Assembly (NCBI GenBank): GCA_041649635.1
Contig: JBAZMV010000006.1
Location: 43,054-107,053 of the forward strand
Direction of reading: 5' to 3'
Length of the DNA stretch: 64,000 nt
Origin: Dehalococcoidia bacterium
GTDB taxonomy: Bacteria > Chloroflexota > Dehalococcoidia > E44-bin15
Shown piece after piece: positions 1 through 11,222 of the stretch; within the stretch, counting starts at the first letter, position 1; each line of letters begins with the position of its first letter. A program made the translations under genes and the position numbers. Below the pieces are notes generated by a model, which had not been told where the DNA came from, searched no databases, and saw only the letters and a program-made list of their open reading frames with translations.

Positions 1-2133
<2,133 letters not shown>

Positions 2134-2201
2134 TACACTAACAGGTGGGTATACCTCTTATTCTCTTCGCGACTATATTCAGTTTTTAAGGTACCTCTCA
2201 C

Positions 2202-2231
2202 AAAAAGAGACGGCTTGATGTGAGCCGTCTC
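2202..2231 (-). terminator. Hairpin with T-run in the 23S leader or after glnA
   Basis: A perfect 9-bp stem (GAGACGGCT / AGCCGTCTC, arms 2207-2215 and 2223-2231) with a 7-base loop is followed on the minus strand by TTTTT (2202-2206). It looks like an intrinsic terminator. It lies downstream of glnA and also downstream of the 23S promoter, so it either ends glnA read-through or acts as a conditional attenuator of rRNA. A minus-strand CTTAAAAACTGAATA at about 2173-2190, just past the hairpin, resembles the antitermination-type sequence found before 23S genes in Firmicutes; that link is inference. Confidence 0.7.
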
Positions 2232-2304
2232 GATAAAGACTACATCAGGCCTTGCCTAGCTCACGTATTCAATTGGCCCTCATTTGATATATCACTGGAC
2301 AGAT

Positions 2305-2333
2305 ATGGTATCACACATAATTTTACCTGTCAA
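2305..2333 (-). promoter_or_regulatory. Predicted strong promoter of the 23S rRNA gene
   Basis: The minus strand carries TTGACA (2328-2333), exactly 17 bp, then TACCAT (2305-2310). The start point would be near 2298, giving a leader of about 165 nt before mature 23S. It sits only about 20 bp past the glnA stop codon, which supports independent transcription of the 23S gene. Confidence 0.75.
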
Positions 2334-2352
2334 CACCTGAACGCAACGATTA

Positions 2353-3690
2353 TTAAAGTATGGGCAGATACCTGTTTACTTCATAATCCGTTACCTGTGT
2401 GCGATACAGGTTCCATTCAATCTTCTTGTTTTGAATAAAGGTATTGAATACATGCTCCCCCAGAGCCTTCCTCAAAAGCTTGCTCCCCTCCGCACAGGAG
2501 ATGGCCTCGGACAGGCTGCCGGGCAGGGTGCCGATGCCCCTGCGTTTCCTCTCCTGTTCCCCCATCTCAAAGACATTCTCCTCTACAGGAGCCGGCAGTG
2601 AATATTTCTTTTCTATGCCCTCAAGCCCCGCGGCCAGCATAACGGCGAACGTCAGATACGGATTGCACGCCGGATCGGGAGATCGGTACTCCAGCCTTGT
2701 AGCGTATTCCTTGCCCGGCTTGTATTCAGGTATGCGAACAAGGTCCGAGCGATTGCGCCGCGCCCATGATACGTACACCGGAGCCTCATAGCCGGGAACG
2801 AGCCTCTTGTAAGAATTTACCCACTGACTGGTTACAAGCGTAATCTCGGCTGAATGCTTAAGCAGCCCTGCCATGAAGTACTTCGCCGCCGGAGACAGGT
2901 TATACTTGTCCCTGGCGTCAAAGAAGGCGTTGCGCTTACCCTTGAACAGCGATTGGTGCACGTGCATGCCGCTGCCGTTAACGACAGCCATGGGTTTGGG
3001 CATGAACGTAGCGTAATAGCCGAACTGCTGCGCTATCTGCTTCACTACGAGGCGCAGGACCATGACGTTGTCCGCCATCTTCAGCGCTTCGTTATATCTG
3101 AGATCTATCTCGTATTGAGAGGGCGCGACCTCGTGATGGGAATACTCTACATGGATCCCCATATCCTGCAGCGCTATTATTGTATCGCGCCGCATGTTCG
3201 ATGACGTATCGGAAGGATTCATATCGAAATATCCTTCCCGGTCTATAAGCTCAGCGCAATCCGATTTCTTGAAATAGAAATACTCCATCTCCGGCCCGAC
3301 ATAATACGTGTAGCCGAGTTCCGTCGCCCTTTTAACGTTCCTCTTAAGCACATATCTGGGATCGCCCTCGAAGGCCTCGCCGCCGGGCTTCTGCACGTCG
3401 CAGAACATCGCGGCCACAGCGAATTCACTGGGACGCCACGGGAGCATGCTGAAAGTAGTAGGGTCGGGCATGGCCACCATATCGCTCTCGTCGATACGCG
3501 CGAAACCCTCGATAGAAGAGCCGTCGAAGCCCATGCCGTCCTCCAGCGCCCGATCCAGCTCCTCCACCGTTATCGCCACGCTCTTCAGGAACCCCAGTAT
3601 ATCGGTGAACCAGAGCCGCACGAACCTCACTTTGTTCTCCTTTGCTTTGCGGAGAACGATTTCTTTCGCCGAGTCTTTTTTCTTCGTCAT
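2353..3690 (-). CDS. glnA: Glutamine synthetase, type I
   Basis: Makes glutamine from glutamate, ammonia and ATP, the main route of ammonia assimilation in the cytoplasm. The 445-residue length fits the short GSI-alpha form (about 440), without the 25-residue insert of enteric GSI-beta. Visible family motifs are GFDGSSIEG (residues 54-62), the glutamate/metal segment GPEMEYFYF near 130, NGSGMHVHQS near 240, and RRNRSDLVRIP near 315. The C-terminus reads NLYRTQV; the surroundings match the Bacillus-type tail (FRTQV) rather than the enteric adenylylation site, so adenylylation is unlikely although a Tyr is present. AGGAAG lies about 7 bases before the ATG. It is the first gene upstream of the unlinked 23S gene. 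Confidence 0.96.
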   Translation of the reverse strand: MTKKKDSAKEIVLRKAKENKVRFVRLWFTDILGFLKSVAITVEELDRALEDGMGFDGSSIEGFARIDESDMVAMPDPTTFSMLPWRPSEFAVAAMFCDVQKPGGEAFEGDPRYVLKRNVKRATELGYTYYVGPEMEYFYFKKSDCAELIDREGYFDMNPSDTSSNMRRDTIIALQDMGIHVEYSHHEVAPSQYEIDLRYNEALKMADNVMVLRLVVKQIAQQFGYYATFMPKPMAVVNGSGMHVHQSLFKGKRNAFFDARDKYNLSPAAKYFMAGLLKHSAEITLVTSQWVNSYKRLVPGYEAPVYVSWARRNRSDLVRIPEYKPGKEYATRLEYRSPDPACNPYLTFAVMLAAGLEGIEKKYSLPAPVEENVFEMGEQERKRRGIGTLPGSLSEAISCAEGSKLLRKALGEHVFNTFIQNKKIEWNLYRTQVTDYEVNRYLPIL

Positions 3691-3724
3691 ATCACACTTC
3701 CTGATTGAAAATATTAGATTATAC

Positions 3725-4582
3725 TTACGGCTGACGCTTTGTCAATAGTAATTTCAAAATCCGACCGACCCCGCTACAGTCCTTGACCAGATCGGCTCTT
3801 TCCCAGGGACCGAGGCCTTGAGACCACGACGCCAGCGCCTCTCCCTGCGACGGCGCGATCTCGAGTAGAACCGCTCCGCCATTTCGAAGCTTACCCGGCG
3901 CGTCGATGATAAGTCTTCGTATAACATCGAGCCCATCCTCACCGCCGGACAACGCGACGCGCGGCTCGTAACCCCGTATCTCTTCGCTCAGCCCGCCCAT
4001 CTCATCGTCCCTGATATACGGGAGGTTGGCCGCGATGATATCGACGGCCTGCGGCAGTGGGGCGAGAAGGTCGCCCTCCAACAGCTCGACACGAACGCCG
4101 TGCCTGATACAATTGAGAGTCGCGATATCCAGCGCCTGAGCCGATATATCCGTAGCGTAGACCTTCGCCTTGGGAAACAGGTGCGCCAGCGATATCGCGA
4201 CGGCCCCGCTGCCCGTTCCTATGTCGGCGATGACGGGATAATCGTTAGGGAAATTGCTGCGGATATATGCGACCGATTCCTCAACCAGCGTCTCCGTCTC
4301 CGGCCTTGGAATGAGCACGCCGGGCGCCACGTAGAAATCCAGCCCGTAGAACTCGCGATGGCCCAGTATATAAGCGGACGGCTCCTTCGCGAGTCGGCGA
4401 GTGACCAGCCGAGACAACGAGCTTTTGTATCGTGACGGCAGGTCGTCTTCGAGCCCGACATATAGACCGACGCGATCGATATCCATGGCATGCATCAAAA
4501 GCAGCTCCGCTTCGAGAGGAGCCTCTTCTACGGCGGCGGCGAGCTTTTTGGCGGTATCGTGCAGGGCTTCCTTTACCTTCAC
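3725..4582 (-). CDS. prmC: Peptide chain release factor N5-glutamine methyltransferase
   Basis: Methylates the glutamine of the GGQ loop in release factors with S-adenosylmethionine. The N-terminal helical domain (1-85) is followed by a class I methyltransferase fold with the SAM loop DIGTGSGAVAI (120-130). The catalytic substrate-binding motif, usually NPPY, reads NLPY here (186-189), a substitution worth noting but also seen in related methyltransferases. The start is GTG; its first base is the last base of the prfA stop codon, so the two genes are translationally coupled. prfA encodes its substrate, which supports the call. Length of 285 residues is normal. Confidence 0.93.
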   Translation of the reverse strand: MKVKEALHDTAKKLAAAVEEAPLEAELLLMHAMDIDRVGLYVGLEDDLPSRYKSSLSRLVTRRLAKEPSAYILGHREFYGLDFYVAPGVLIPRPETETLVEESVAYIRSNFPNDYPVIADIGTGSGAVAISLAHLFPKAKVYATDISAQALDIATLNCIRHGVRVELLEGDLLAPLPQAVDIIAANLPYIRDDEMGGLSEEIRGYEPRVALSGGEDGLDVIRRLIIDAPGKLRNGGAVLLEIAPSQGEALASWSQGLGPWERADLVKDCSGVGRILKLLLTKRQP

Positions 4583-5643
4583 TAACTCTCCAGCACCCGC
4601 GCCTGCTCATCGGAGGCAAGCGCGTCGATAATCGGATCCAGATTTCCTTCCAGTATCGATTCGATGTTATGCAATGTCAGCCCGATGCGATGATCGGATA
4701 CCCGCCCCTGCGGGAAATTGTACGTGCGTATCTTCTCCGACCTCTCCCCGGTCCCCACCTGCGAGCGCCGGTCCGCCGATATCTCCTCCTCCTGCCTGCG
4801 CCTTTCCTGGTCCAGGATGCGGGCGCGCATCACCGCCATAGCCTTGGTCTTGTTCTTGAGCTGCGAGCGCTCGTCCTGGCATACCGTGACGATGCCCGTG
4901 GGCAGGTGCGTTATCCTGACCGCGGTGGCCACCTTGTTCACGTTCTGTCCACCGTGGCCGCCTGCGCAATAAATATCGATCCGAAGGTCATCAGGATTAA
5001 TCTTGATATCGACCTCCTCCGCTTCGGGAAGCACGGCCACGGTAACCGTAGACGTATGTATGCGCCCGCTCGACTCCGTTACGGGCACGCGCTGCACCCT
5101 GTGAACCCCCCTCTCCCACTTGAGGCGGCTGTAGGCCCCCCTGCCTTTGACCTCGAAGATGATCTCCTTGAATCCGCCGATGCCGCTCTGATTGCTGTCG
5201 ATGACCTCGATCCCCCAGCGCTTCGTTTCAGCGTATCTGGTATACATACGGAACAGGTCCGCAGCGAACAAGCCGGCCTCGTCTCCGCCGGCGCCGGCGC
5301 GTATCTCGACTATGACATCCTTTTCATCATTCTTATCCTTGGGGATGAGCGCGGCGCGAAGCTCCTGCTCCAGCACCTGCTGGCGATTGCTCAGCTTTTC
5401 CATTTCCTCATCGATAAGGACGGACATCTCCTCATCCAGTCCCTTGGCCTTCATTGAGCGCGTGTCCTCAAGCTCCTTAAGAACCTTCTTATACTCGCGG
5501 AACCTGGCCACGGTGTCGCTTATCCATGCCTGCTCCTTGGCCAGCGATTGAAGCTTATCCAGATCGGATATGACCTCGGGCTGAGACATGAGCTGGTTCA
5601 GCTCTTCGTAGCGTTTTTCAATTGATTCGAGTTTATCGAACAT
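4582..5643 (-). CDS. prfA: Peptide chain release factor 1 (RF1)
   Basis: Recognises UAA and UAG stop codons and triggers peptide release. The discriminator tripeptide is PVT (187-189), the PxT form of RF1, not the SPF of RF2. GGQ is at 231-233, in GGHGGQNVNK. The start is taken at ATG 5643 (MFDKLES), giving 353 residues, close to the family norm; the reading frame is open a further 14 codons upstream, but that stretch is repeat-like DNA and does not resemble the family. The gene overlaps prmC by one base. Confidence 0.95.
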   Translation of the reverse strand: MFDKLESIEKRYEELNQLMSQPEVISDLDKLQSLAKEQAWISDTVARFREYKKVLKELEDTRSMKAKGLDEEMSVLIDEEMEKLSNRQQVLEQELRAALIPKDKNDEKDVIVEIRAGAGGDEAGLFAADLFRMYTRYAETKRWGIEVIDSNQSGIGGFKEIIFEVKGRGAYSRLKWERGVHRVQRVPVTESSGRIHTSTVTVAVLPEAEEVDIKINPDDLRIDIYCAGGHGGQNVNKVATAVRITHLPTGIVTVCQDERSQLKNKTKAMAVMRARILDQERRRQEEEISADRRSQVGTGERSEKIRTYNFPQGRVSDHRIGLTLHNIESILEGNLDPIIDALASDEQARVLES

Positions 5644-5689
5644 TTTTAATGTAACCCCTGGCATCCCCTTAAAAGGGGAAACCATATCC

Positions 5690-5773
5690 GAACCCCCTGC
5701 TAGTCCCCCACACGTTGGGGGACATAAATATTAGGGGACACCCCTAACACCCTGCCAGAGGGTAATCCCTCTG
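5690..5773 (-). repeat. Three-hairpin repeat, degenerate copy
   Basis: Read on the minus strand: first stem AGAGGG-ATTA-CCCTCT, then the core TTAGGGGTGTCCCCTAA, then TCCCCCAACGTGTGGGGGA, then a GGGGGTT end. The first stem differs in sequence from all other copies but still pairs. The T-run after the core is degraded (AATATTTATG). It lies downstream of hisS and in the same direction. Confidence 0.7.
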
Positions 5774-5785
5774 AACTTCCCTTGC

Positions 5786-5880
5786 CGTCATTCCGGCTTT
5801 CGCCGGAATCCACAGGGCTAACACGGAGGTTCGACCCTATATGTATCCAATCGCGTAGGGGCGTATGGCCATACGCCCGC
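5786..5880. repeat. Small palindromic repeats between hisS and prfA
   Basis: Two further hairpin families stand here: GTCATTCCGG-CTTT-CGCCGGAAT (about 5787-5810), and GTAGGGGC with an inner palindrome GTATGGCCATAC (about 5855-5878). The same end sequences recur with different inner stems in other gaps of this window. Nothing coding is seen in 5644-5977. Confidence 0.65.
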
Positions 5881-5930
5881 GGAACATCCATCCGGCATGC
5901 CCCTGACGCAAATATCCGCTACCCATTATA

Positions 5931-5965
5931 AAACAAAAAGAAGAACCCTAACGAGAGCTCTTCTT
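5931..5965 (-). terminator. Intrinsic terminator after hisS
   Basis: On the minus strand an 11-bp stem (AAGAAGAGCTC / GGGTTCTTCTT, two G-U pairs) is followed by TTTGTTTT. It begins 13 bases past the hisS stop codon. Confidence 0.75.
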
Positions 5966-5977
5966 CTACGTTATCCG

Positions 5978-7234
5978 CTAGCCCTGTGTCAGCAGGCTTA
6001 TGACTTCACAGATCTCCACCTCCCACTGCTCGCCACCCTCCATGTCCTTGTACATTACGGTCCCTTTCTCAACCTCGTCATCCCCGAATATGAATGCGAA
6101 CGACACGCCCAGGTTGTTGGCCTGGCGCATCTGCGATTTCAAACTTTTGCCGCCGTATCCGATATGAACCGGTATACCGGCGGTGCGCATCTCGGCGGTC
6201 AGCCTTATCGCTTCGGCCTTGGCCTTCTCACCCGCGTAAGCGACATATATCCCCTGGTCCTCGCTCGGCGGCGGCTCCACGCCCTGCTCCTTGAGACACA
6301 TTACGATGCGGTCGATGCCGGCGGCGAACCCGATCGCGGGCGCGGGCTTGCCCCCTAATTCTTCGATGAGGTTGTCGTAGCGCCCCCCACCGCCCAGCGC
6401 GCTCTGCGCGCCGCCGCCCGCCGCGGGCTGTATCTCGAAAACGGTGCGGGTGTAATAATCGAGGCCGCGCACCAGTCGATGGTTCTTCTTATATGGAACC
6501 TTTACGATCTTGAGATTCCTCAGGACCTCTTTGAAATGCTGTTTACATTCGGGGCAAAGGGAAGCTTCGCTCTTTGGCGCCGCGTCCGCCAGGCCCTGGC
6601 AGGCCGGCTCCTTGCAGTCCAGCAGGCGCAGCGGGTTGCGCTCGTATCGAATCTTGCACTGCGGGCAGACCTCGTCGATATGAGACGAGTAATATCTCTT
6701 GAGCTTCTTGATATAACCCGGGCGGCACTCCCTGCAACCGATGCTGTTGATATATAGAACGAGATCGTTCAATCCGAGCACGGCGTAGAAGTTCCAGGAC
6801 ATCTCGACAACCTCGGAATCGAGCGCGGAATCGCTCTCGCCGATGGCCTCCACGCCGAACTGGTGATGCTGGCGGTAGCGCCCCTTCTGCGGCCTCTCGT
6901 AGCGGAATATCGACGCGAAGTAGTAGAGCTTGACCGGCTGCGGCAGGGAATGCATGCCGTGCTCGATGTAGGCACGGCAAACCGGAGCGGTGCCCTCGGG
7001 ACGAAGCGTCATCTCCTGATCGCTGCGGTCTTTAAAGGTATAGGTCTCCTTCTCGACGATGTCCGTCCCCTGGCCTATCGTCCGCACGAAGAGACCGGCA
7101 TCCTCGAACACGGGCGTCTCGATGCGCCCGTAGCCGTAGCGGCGGCACATCTCCGCGGCCTGAGACTCTACATATTTGTAATACGCCTGTTCTGCGGGCA
7201 GTATATCGATGGTTCCACGCGGCGCCTTATACAT
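5978..7234 (-). CDS. hisS: Histidine-tRNA ligase
   Basis: Charges tRNA-His. Class II motifs are clear: GRIETPVFED (motif 1 region), RPEGTAP, FRYERPQKGRYRQHHQ (motif 2), the histidine-binding GLDYYTRTVFE, and FAAGIDRIVM (motif 3). A cysteine-rich insert (about 180-245) has four CxxC-type pairs; such an insert is known in many bacterial HisRS proteins and may bind zinc. The anticodon-binding domain fills the last 90 residues. Length of 418 is normal. GAGAGG lies before the ATG. Confidence 0.97.
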   Translation of the reverse strand: MYKAPRGTIDILPAEQAYYKYVESQAAEMCRRYGYGRIETPVFEDAGLFVRTIGQGTDIVEKETYTFKDRSDQEMTLRPEGTAPVCRAYIEHGMHSLPQPVKLYYFASIFRYERPQKGRYRQHHQFGVEAIGESDSALDSEVVEMSWNFYAVLGLNDLVLYINSIGCRECRPGYIKKLKRYYSSHIDEVCPQCKIRYERNPLRLLDCKEPACQGLADAAPKSEASLCPECKQHFKEVLRNLKIVKVPYKKNHRLVRGLDYYTRTVFEIQPAAGGGAQSALGGGGRYDNLIEELGGKPAPAIGFAAGIDRIVMCLKEQGVEPPPSEDQGIYVAYAGEKAKAEAIRLTAEMRTAGIPVHIGYGGKSLKSQMRQANNLGVSFAFIFGDDEVEKGTVMYKDMEGGEQWEVEICEVISLLTQG

Positions 7235-7335
7235 TCATCAACCTCTCACATCAACCGAATTAACGTAGGATACAATAAGACGGGGGTGTTGTAAAGATAT
7301 CAAATCGACAAAACCAAACGAAAGAGGTTTTAACT

Positions 7336-9603
7336 CTACCATGAGTAGAGGACTCGCACCTCGTGCAGCACAGGAGTGACGCCGCCGTCAGTAGTGGACA
7401 ATGTCGCACGCCATTGCTGGTATTGCCCGAATACAGCGGGTATCACCGAAGCGTCCTGCCATATAGGAGCAAGGTCGCTTTTAACGAATGTGGTGTCCGA
7501 CGCACGCACCTCAAAAGTTATACTGGTGCCAGCCGGCAATGACTCATCCCGGCTCAGAAGGTCGCAACGGGCGCCGGCCTGTCCGGTATCGAAGACATTG
7601 GAAGCGATGGTATTATCGATCATGTTATATGACGGCGTCTCCTCCACCCCCCAGGCACCCCAAGTCGGTTCAGGCGACGCATACTTGCGCACCCGTATGT
7701 TATCCACAAGGACATACGCGCCATAATGGTTGGCTAAGCCGATCTCGCCCGGACCGGTATAGGTGACATCGGTTTCAGTAGACTGCAATACGCCATTGCT
7801 GTATATGCTGAATGTCGAGCCGCTGATGACAAGCTTGGCTTTCTGCCACTGGTTGGCCAGTCCGAACTGCGTCACCGCCGTGCCAAAGCCGGTCCATCCG
7901 CTATATGGATATATCATCCACGGCGTCTCCATGCCGGTGCGGCAATCCCACCGGCCCTTATATCCGGCATTAGAAGCATAAACGCCCCGGAAAATTATTT
8001 CAGGCAGAGCGTCCGTGGCCGGATAGATATCCGCCTCTATTATGCCGTCCTGAAATGTGCTATAGCTCGCGTCCGTGCCGACGGCGGTGAAAGCGTAGTT
8101 GCCGCTCGTGATGCCCCCGCCAATCTCGAGACACGGGGCGGGATAACCGTCGTCCGTATTTATACCGACGGTGCCGTAAGAGACATGAGTACTCCACTTG
8201 CTCAGATCCCCGGAGAAATCATCGAAGAATATGAATGTGTTTCCTCCATTGCTCGCGTCTGAGGCATCGGCATTGTCGTAGTAAATGTAGAACGAACCTT
8301 CATCGGGATATGCCGGTATAGAACTAAACTCGACCCATACAGTAGCTACTAGGGAATCGTTTTCCTCAATCCAGTAATCAAGCAAACCGGTGCCGGAGCT
8401 ATCCGTAAATCTGATATCATAAGGCCAATTGAGAGAGGCACCGTTAAGATAGACTGTAGAACCTGAACTGACTCCGCTTGAATTACTAACCGTCAACTGC
8501 ATCTGATAGTTGGTCTGAGAATTATCGCTCATGAAATCCGAGGTTAAACATCTTACAATTACTATACCCGAGCCGCCCGCCCCACCGTTAGCTCCGGAAT
8601 TGGACGCCGCAGCATCACCCCCGTTACCTGTATTCGCAGAACCACTCGAACCACTCGACTGGGCATTTCCACCCTTAGCATAAGTTACATCACTTCCTGA
8701 AATCGCATAGGTTTTTCCCGCACCGCCGGTTGTTCCCGACCCCACAGCACCAGCACCACCACCACCCTGTCCCATTTGACTGCTTGCACTTGAAGTTCCA
8801 CCGGCATTTCCAAAACCTGTGTTCGGGTAGCCGTCGTTGGAAGTTGGCTGGCTGGAACTTCCGCCTGTGCCATAAGACCAAATCCACACAAAAAACCAAG
8901 TAGCTGAAACACCGGCACCACCACCCGAGCCACCAGCACGCCCATTTCTAGCGCTGGAACTGCCACCTCCCCCTCCACCTTCAGCAATCAGGTTTCCAAA
9001 TTGAGAATCGGAGCCATCCGAACCTGCACTGGAAGTACCCGTGGAACCAGCGCCGCCGCTACCAATAACGACATTATGATTCCCAGCAGATACCGTATAG
9101 GCATCTATATATATAAGGCCACCCGCCCCACCACCACCAGCATTCAAACGCGTATTCGTTGTGCCCCTTCCCGCACCACCGCCACCACCTACAACAAGCA
9201 CCTCAACATCACCATCTTTACCTGCGATGAAAGTGCCCCCGCTGGTGAAAGTATGGACGGTGTAGTCTCCGTCCATAGTTATTGTTCCGCCTGAGTTCAA
9301 ATATGTATTTTCGGCGGCGCTGATGCTCATTGATTTCCTGTAAGCGTAACCATTAAGCCAATCCGAGGAGGTCGCTATCTTGACATCGCCGGGGCTTGAG
9401 ATGACATCGACATTATTGAGTACGCCCGCCTGGAACTCCGGCTGGCTGGTAACAGTCCACGTACCGAAGTTGCGATCGTACTTAGACCAGCCAGTATCGG
9501 GAAGTTGATGAACAGTGAGCGCATAGGCAATACCGCCGCCCGTAAACACTACGACCAGTGCCACAGCGATAAAAAATAGTTTCCTTATCGATAGCGCTTT
9601 CAT
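7336..9603 (-). CDS. Exported protein: DUF2341-like, glycine-rich insert, lectin-like fold
   Basis: A 755-residue secreted or surface protein of unknown role. Residues 1-30 form a signal peptide or anchor. DUF2341-type sequence begins near 86 (GYAYRKSMSIS) but is interrupted at about 115-350 by a very glycine-rich domain (runs of GGGGGAG, GGAGG). It then resumes with YQMQLTVSNSSG and IRFTDSSGTGLLDYWIEE. A laminin-G-like beta-sandwich follows at about 465-650. The C-terminal 80 residues resemble a second sandwich seen in multidomain surface proteins. It has no cysteine cluster or catalytic motif that I can name. It probably belongs with the two exported proteins upstream, all reading from the promoter near 11000. 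Domain names are by eye. Confidence 0.75.
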   Translation of the reverse strand: MKALSIRKLFFIAVALVVVFTGGGIAYALTVHQLPDTGWSKYDRNFGTWTVTSQPEFQAGVLNNVDVISSPGDVKIATSSDWLNGYAYRKSMSISAAENTYLNSGGTITMDGDYTVHTFTSGGTFIAGKDGDVEVLVVGGGGGAGRGTTNTRLNAGGGGAGGLIYIDAYTVSAGNHNVVIGSGGAGSTGTSSAGSDGSDSQFGNLIAEGGGGGGSSSARNGRAGGSGGGAGVSATWFFVWIWSYGTGGSSSQPTSNDGYPNTGFGNAGGTSSASSQMGQGGGGAGAVGSGTTGGAGKTYAISGSDVTYAKGGNAQSSGSSGSANTGNGGDAAASNSGANGGAGGSGIVIVRCLTSDFMSDNSQTNYQMQLTVSNSSGVSSGSTVYLNGASLNWPYDIRFTDSSGTGLLDYWIEENDSLVATVWVEFSSIPAYPDEGSFYIYYDNADASDASNGGNTFIFFDDFSGDLSKWSTHVSYGTVGINTDDGYPAPCLEIGGGITSGNYAFTAVGTDASYSTFQDGIIEADIYPATDALPEIIFRGVYASNAGYKGRWDCRTGMETPWMIYPYSGWTGFGTAVTQFGLANQWQKAKLVISGSTFSIYSNGVLQSTETDVTYTGPGEIGLANHYGAYVLVDNIRVRKYASPEPTWGAWGVEETPSYNMIDNTIASNVFDTGQAGARCDLLSRDESLPAGTSITFEVRASDTTFVKSDLAPIWQDASVIPAVFGQYQQWRATLSTTDGGVTPVLHEVRVLYSW

Positions 9604-9622
9604 TGCGATTCAAACCCGCGAG

Positions 9623-10213
9623 CTAAACCTGCCTGATCCTTATGTCCACCATCGCTATCTCCGCCAGACGCAACAGCTTTGGTAAACGTAGCGTAACGGG
9701 AACAGTCGCTCCAGCGTTTATCACCATCTCCCTGCCCGCAATCTGCTCCTGATCCTCATTTATCCGAACCTCCACCCGGATGCGGTGGGGCATAACGTCT
9801 TTATTTACCGGTTCCACAGCTATGCCGTTAACCATGTCTGTTGACCTCACCGACGCAGTTCCCGGGTTCCGTTTGGAAGTAGCCATTATAAGATTGTAGG
9901 TCTTGACTCTAACGTTCTCCGTATCCATAACGTTAAAAGGTATCTCCTGCTCTCCGTGCCGACGTTTTGTAGAGAAATAAACAAGGCCGATACCAACAAC
10001 CACAGCCGCCGCTATTAAAGACATCCATATCAGCGATGTCGAACTCAGAGCATTGCTTCTGATAACCTGAGTGATGAAGTACCCGATCCAAGCGGCCGCT
10101 GCCGCGAACAACGCAACTATCAGATAGTAGCCAGTCTTACCCTTGAACATATAGTGGACCCGTCGCTCCCTAAGCCTATTCTCGACACTCGAAATTATAC
10201 CATTGGAAGCCAT
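9623..10213 (-). CDS. Membrane protein with two N-terminal helices and a beta-rich tail
   Basis: I do not recognise a family. The 196-residue frame has two hydrophobic segments (about 28-48 and 58-80) and then a soluble C-terminal domain of about 110 residues ending in hydrophobic beta-like strands (VTLRLPKLL, MVDIRI). The ATG at 10213 touches the base of a terminator-like hairpin and has no ribosome site. The inner ATG at 10147 (MFKGKTGYY) is an alternative start, with GGAG about 15 bases upstream. It lies between two exported proteins on the same strand, so a role at the cell surface or in anchoring them is possible. Confidence 0.65.
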   Translation of the reverse strand: MASNGIISSVENRLRERRVHYMFKGKTGYYLIVALFAAAAAWIGYFITQVIRSNALSSTSLIWMSLIAAAVVVGIGLVYFSTKRRHGEQEIPFNVMDTENVRVKTYNLIMATSKRNPGTASVRSTDMVNGIAVEPVNKDVMPHRIRVEVRINEDQEQIAGREMVINAGATVPVTLRLPKLLRLAEIAMVDIRIRQV

Positions 10214-10241
10214 AAAGGGGGCGCCGCAGGACAGCGCCCCC
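10214..10241 (-). terminator. GC-rich hairpin, weak intrinsic terminator
   Basis: An 8-bp stem GGGGGCGC / GCGCCCCC with a 9-base loop is followed on the minus strand by only TTTAT. It lies after the gene at 10305-10772 and directly before the next frame, so partial termination or an mRNA boundary is likely. Confidence 0.55.
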
Positions 10242-10304
10242 TTGAAATACTTGCCCTAAAATCACTCCGAGTATTGCTTATTTACTCTATCTTATTCTCT
10301 AATT

Positions 10305-10772
10305 TTAGGACTGCTCAGTAAGGACGATATTCAGCGTAACAACCTCACTGAAAGCTACGTCGGTAGTGAAAGTGAAAGTGTAAGTCGTAGTGGTACTTGC
10401 AGTGCATGAAACACCACTAGCAGAATCTGACCACTCAATGTTACTGCTACCATCAAGAATAACCGCCTCTATATCTGTGGTGTGTGCAGAACTATCCGTA
10501 TTTGTTATTTCAACGGTAACAGAGTGCACCTGAGTAAGGGCAGTGTTATACCCAAACCAGTAATCAGTCACATCAAGATTAGCCGTTTCTGTTATCGAGC
10601 TGGTCCCAGCCCAAGGCTGCGAATCCTGCACAATAGTGTTCGGTGTAAACGCGAACGCTGCTCCTACCCCCGACAGCACCATGATCACAGCCAGTTGCGC
10701 AATTATGAACGGGCTGAATATCCACGATCTCTTACTGCGCTGTCTCCTTGTTGTTCTTACTTTCCTTTCCAT
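10305..10772 (-). CDS. Small exported beta-sandwich protein
   Basis: 155 residues. A strongly basic N-region (RKVRTTRRQRSKR) is followed by a hydrophobic stretch (24-44) ending AFA-FT, a likely signal-peptidase site. The mature part is rich in Ser and Thr and alternates hydrophobic residues (VHSVTVEITNTD, TYTFTFTTDVAF), as in an immunoglobulin-like or TasA/camelysin-like sandwich. I cannot name the family. AGGAGG stands 9 bases before the ATG and a promoter is predicted near 11000. It is first of three exported genes. Confidence 0.7.
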   Translation of the reverse strand: MERKVRTTRRQRSKRSWIFSPFIIAQLAVIMVLSGVGAAFAFTPNTIVQDSQPWAGTSSITETANLDVTDYWFGYNTALTQVHSVTVEITNTDSSAHTTDIEAVILDGSSNIEWSDSASGVSCTASTTTTYTFTFTTDVAFSEVVTLNIVLTEQS

Positions 10773-10977
10773 AAAAATAGACCTCCTGAAAGATTTATTA
10801 TGCCTTTCATTCGGTCGGTTTTGCTATTGGCTCCACGCAGCCCAAGCAACCAAATACAGACTGCGCTTCATCGCCCCCTAATGGACATTTCTAATTATAC
10901 CACATTTCTCCTTCTTTGCACCTCCTTTCTATACAAACTATCAGTTTTTTGCCACCAATTTACGCTTTGTAGAAGAT

Positions 10978-11006
10978 ATTTAAGCATATTTATACATTTT
11001 TGTCAA
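10978..11006 (-). promoter_or_regulatory. Predicted promoter of the exported-protein group
   Basis: TTGACA (11001-11006), 17 bp, TTAAAT (10978-10983) on the minus strand. Confidence 0.5.
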
Positions 11007-11222
11007 TAGCCCCCCGATATTATGTAATAACAATATACTAAAATCCCCTGTCAATAAATATGACTTTTATCACATCGCCTCCACTATTTGCACGACACAT
11101 GCGGAAGAATCATTCTACTCGTATCCAATATAGCAGCCCGCCTGCCCGCGCGGCATCCAGGCCGAGTCAGTTGAAGCTGACGATTCACGATACTATCGCG
11201 ACACCCAAAGATAAGACTACAA

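Noticed and set aside
4432..5457. 341-residue plus-strand ORF opposite prfA
   Set aside because: Complement of the conserved RF1 frame; low-complexity, His/Leu/Arg-rich shadow.
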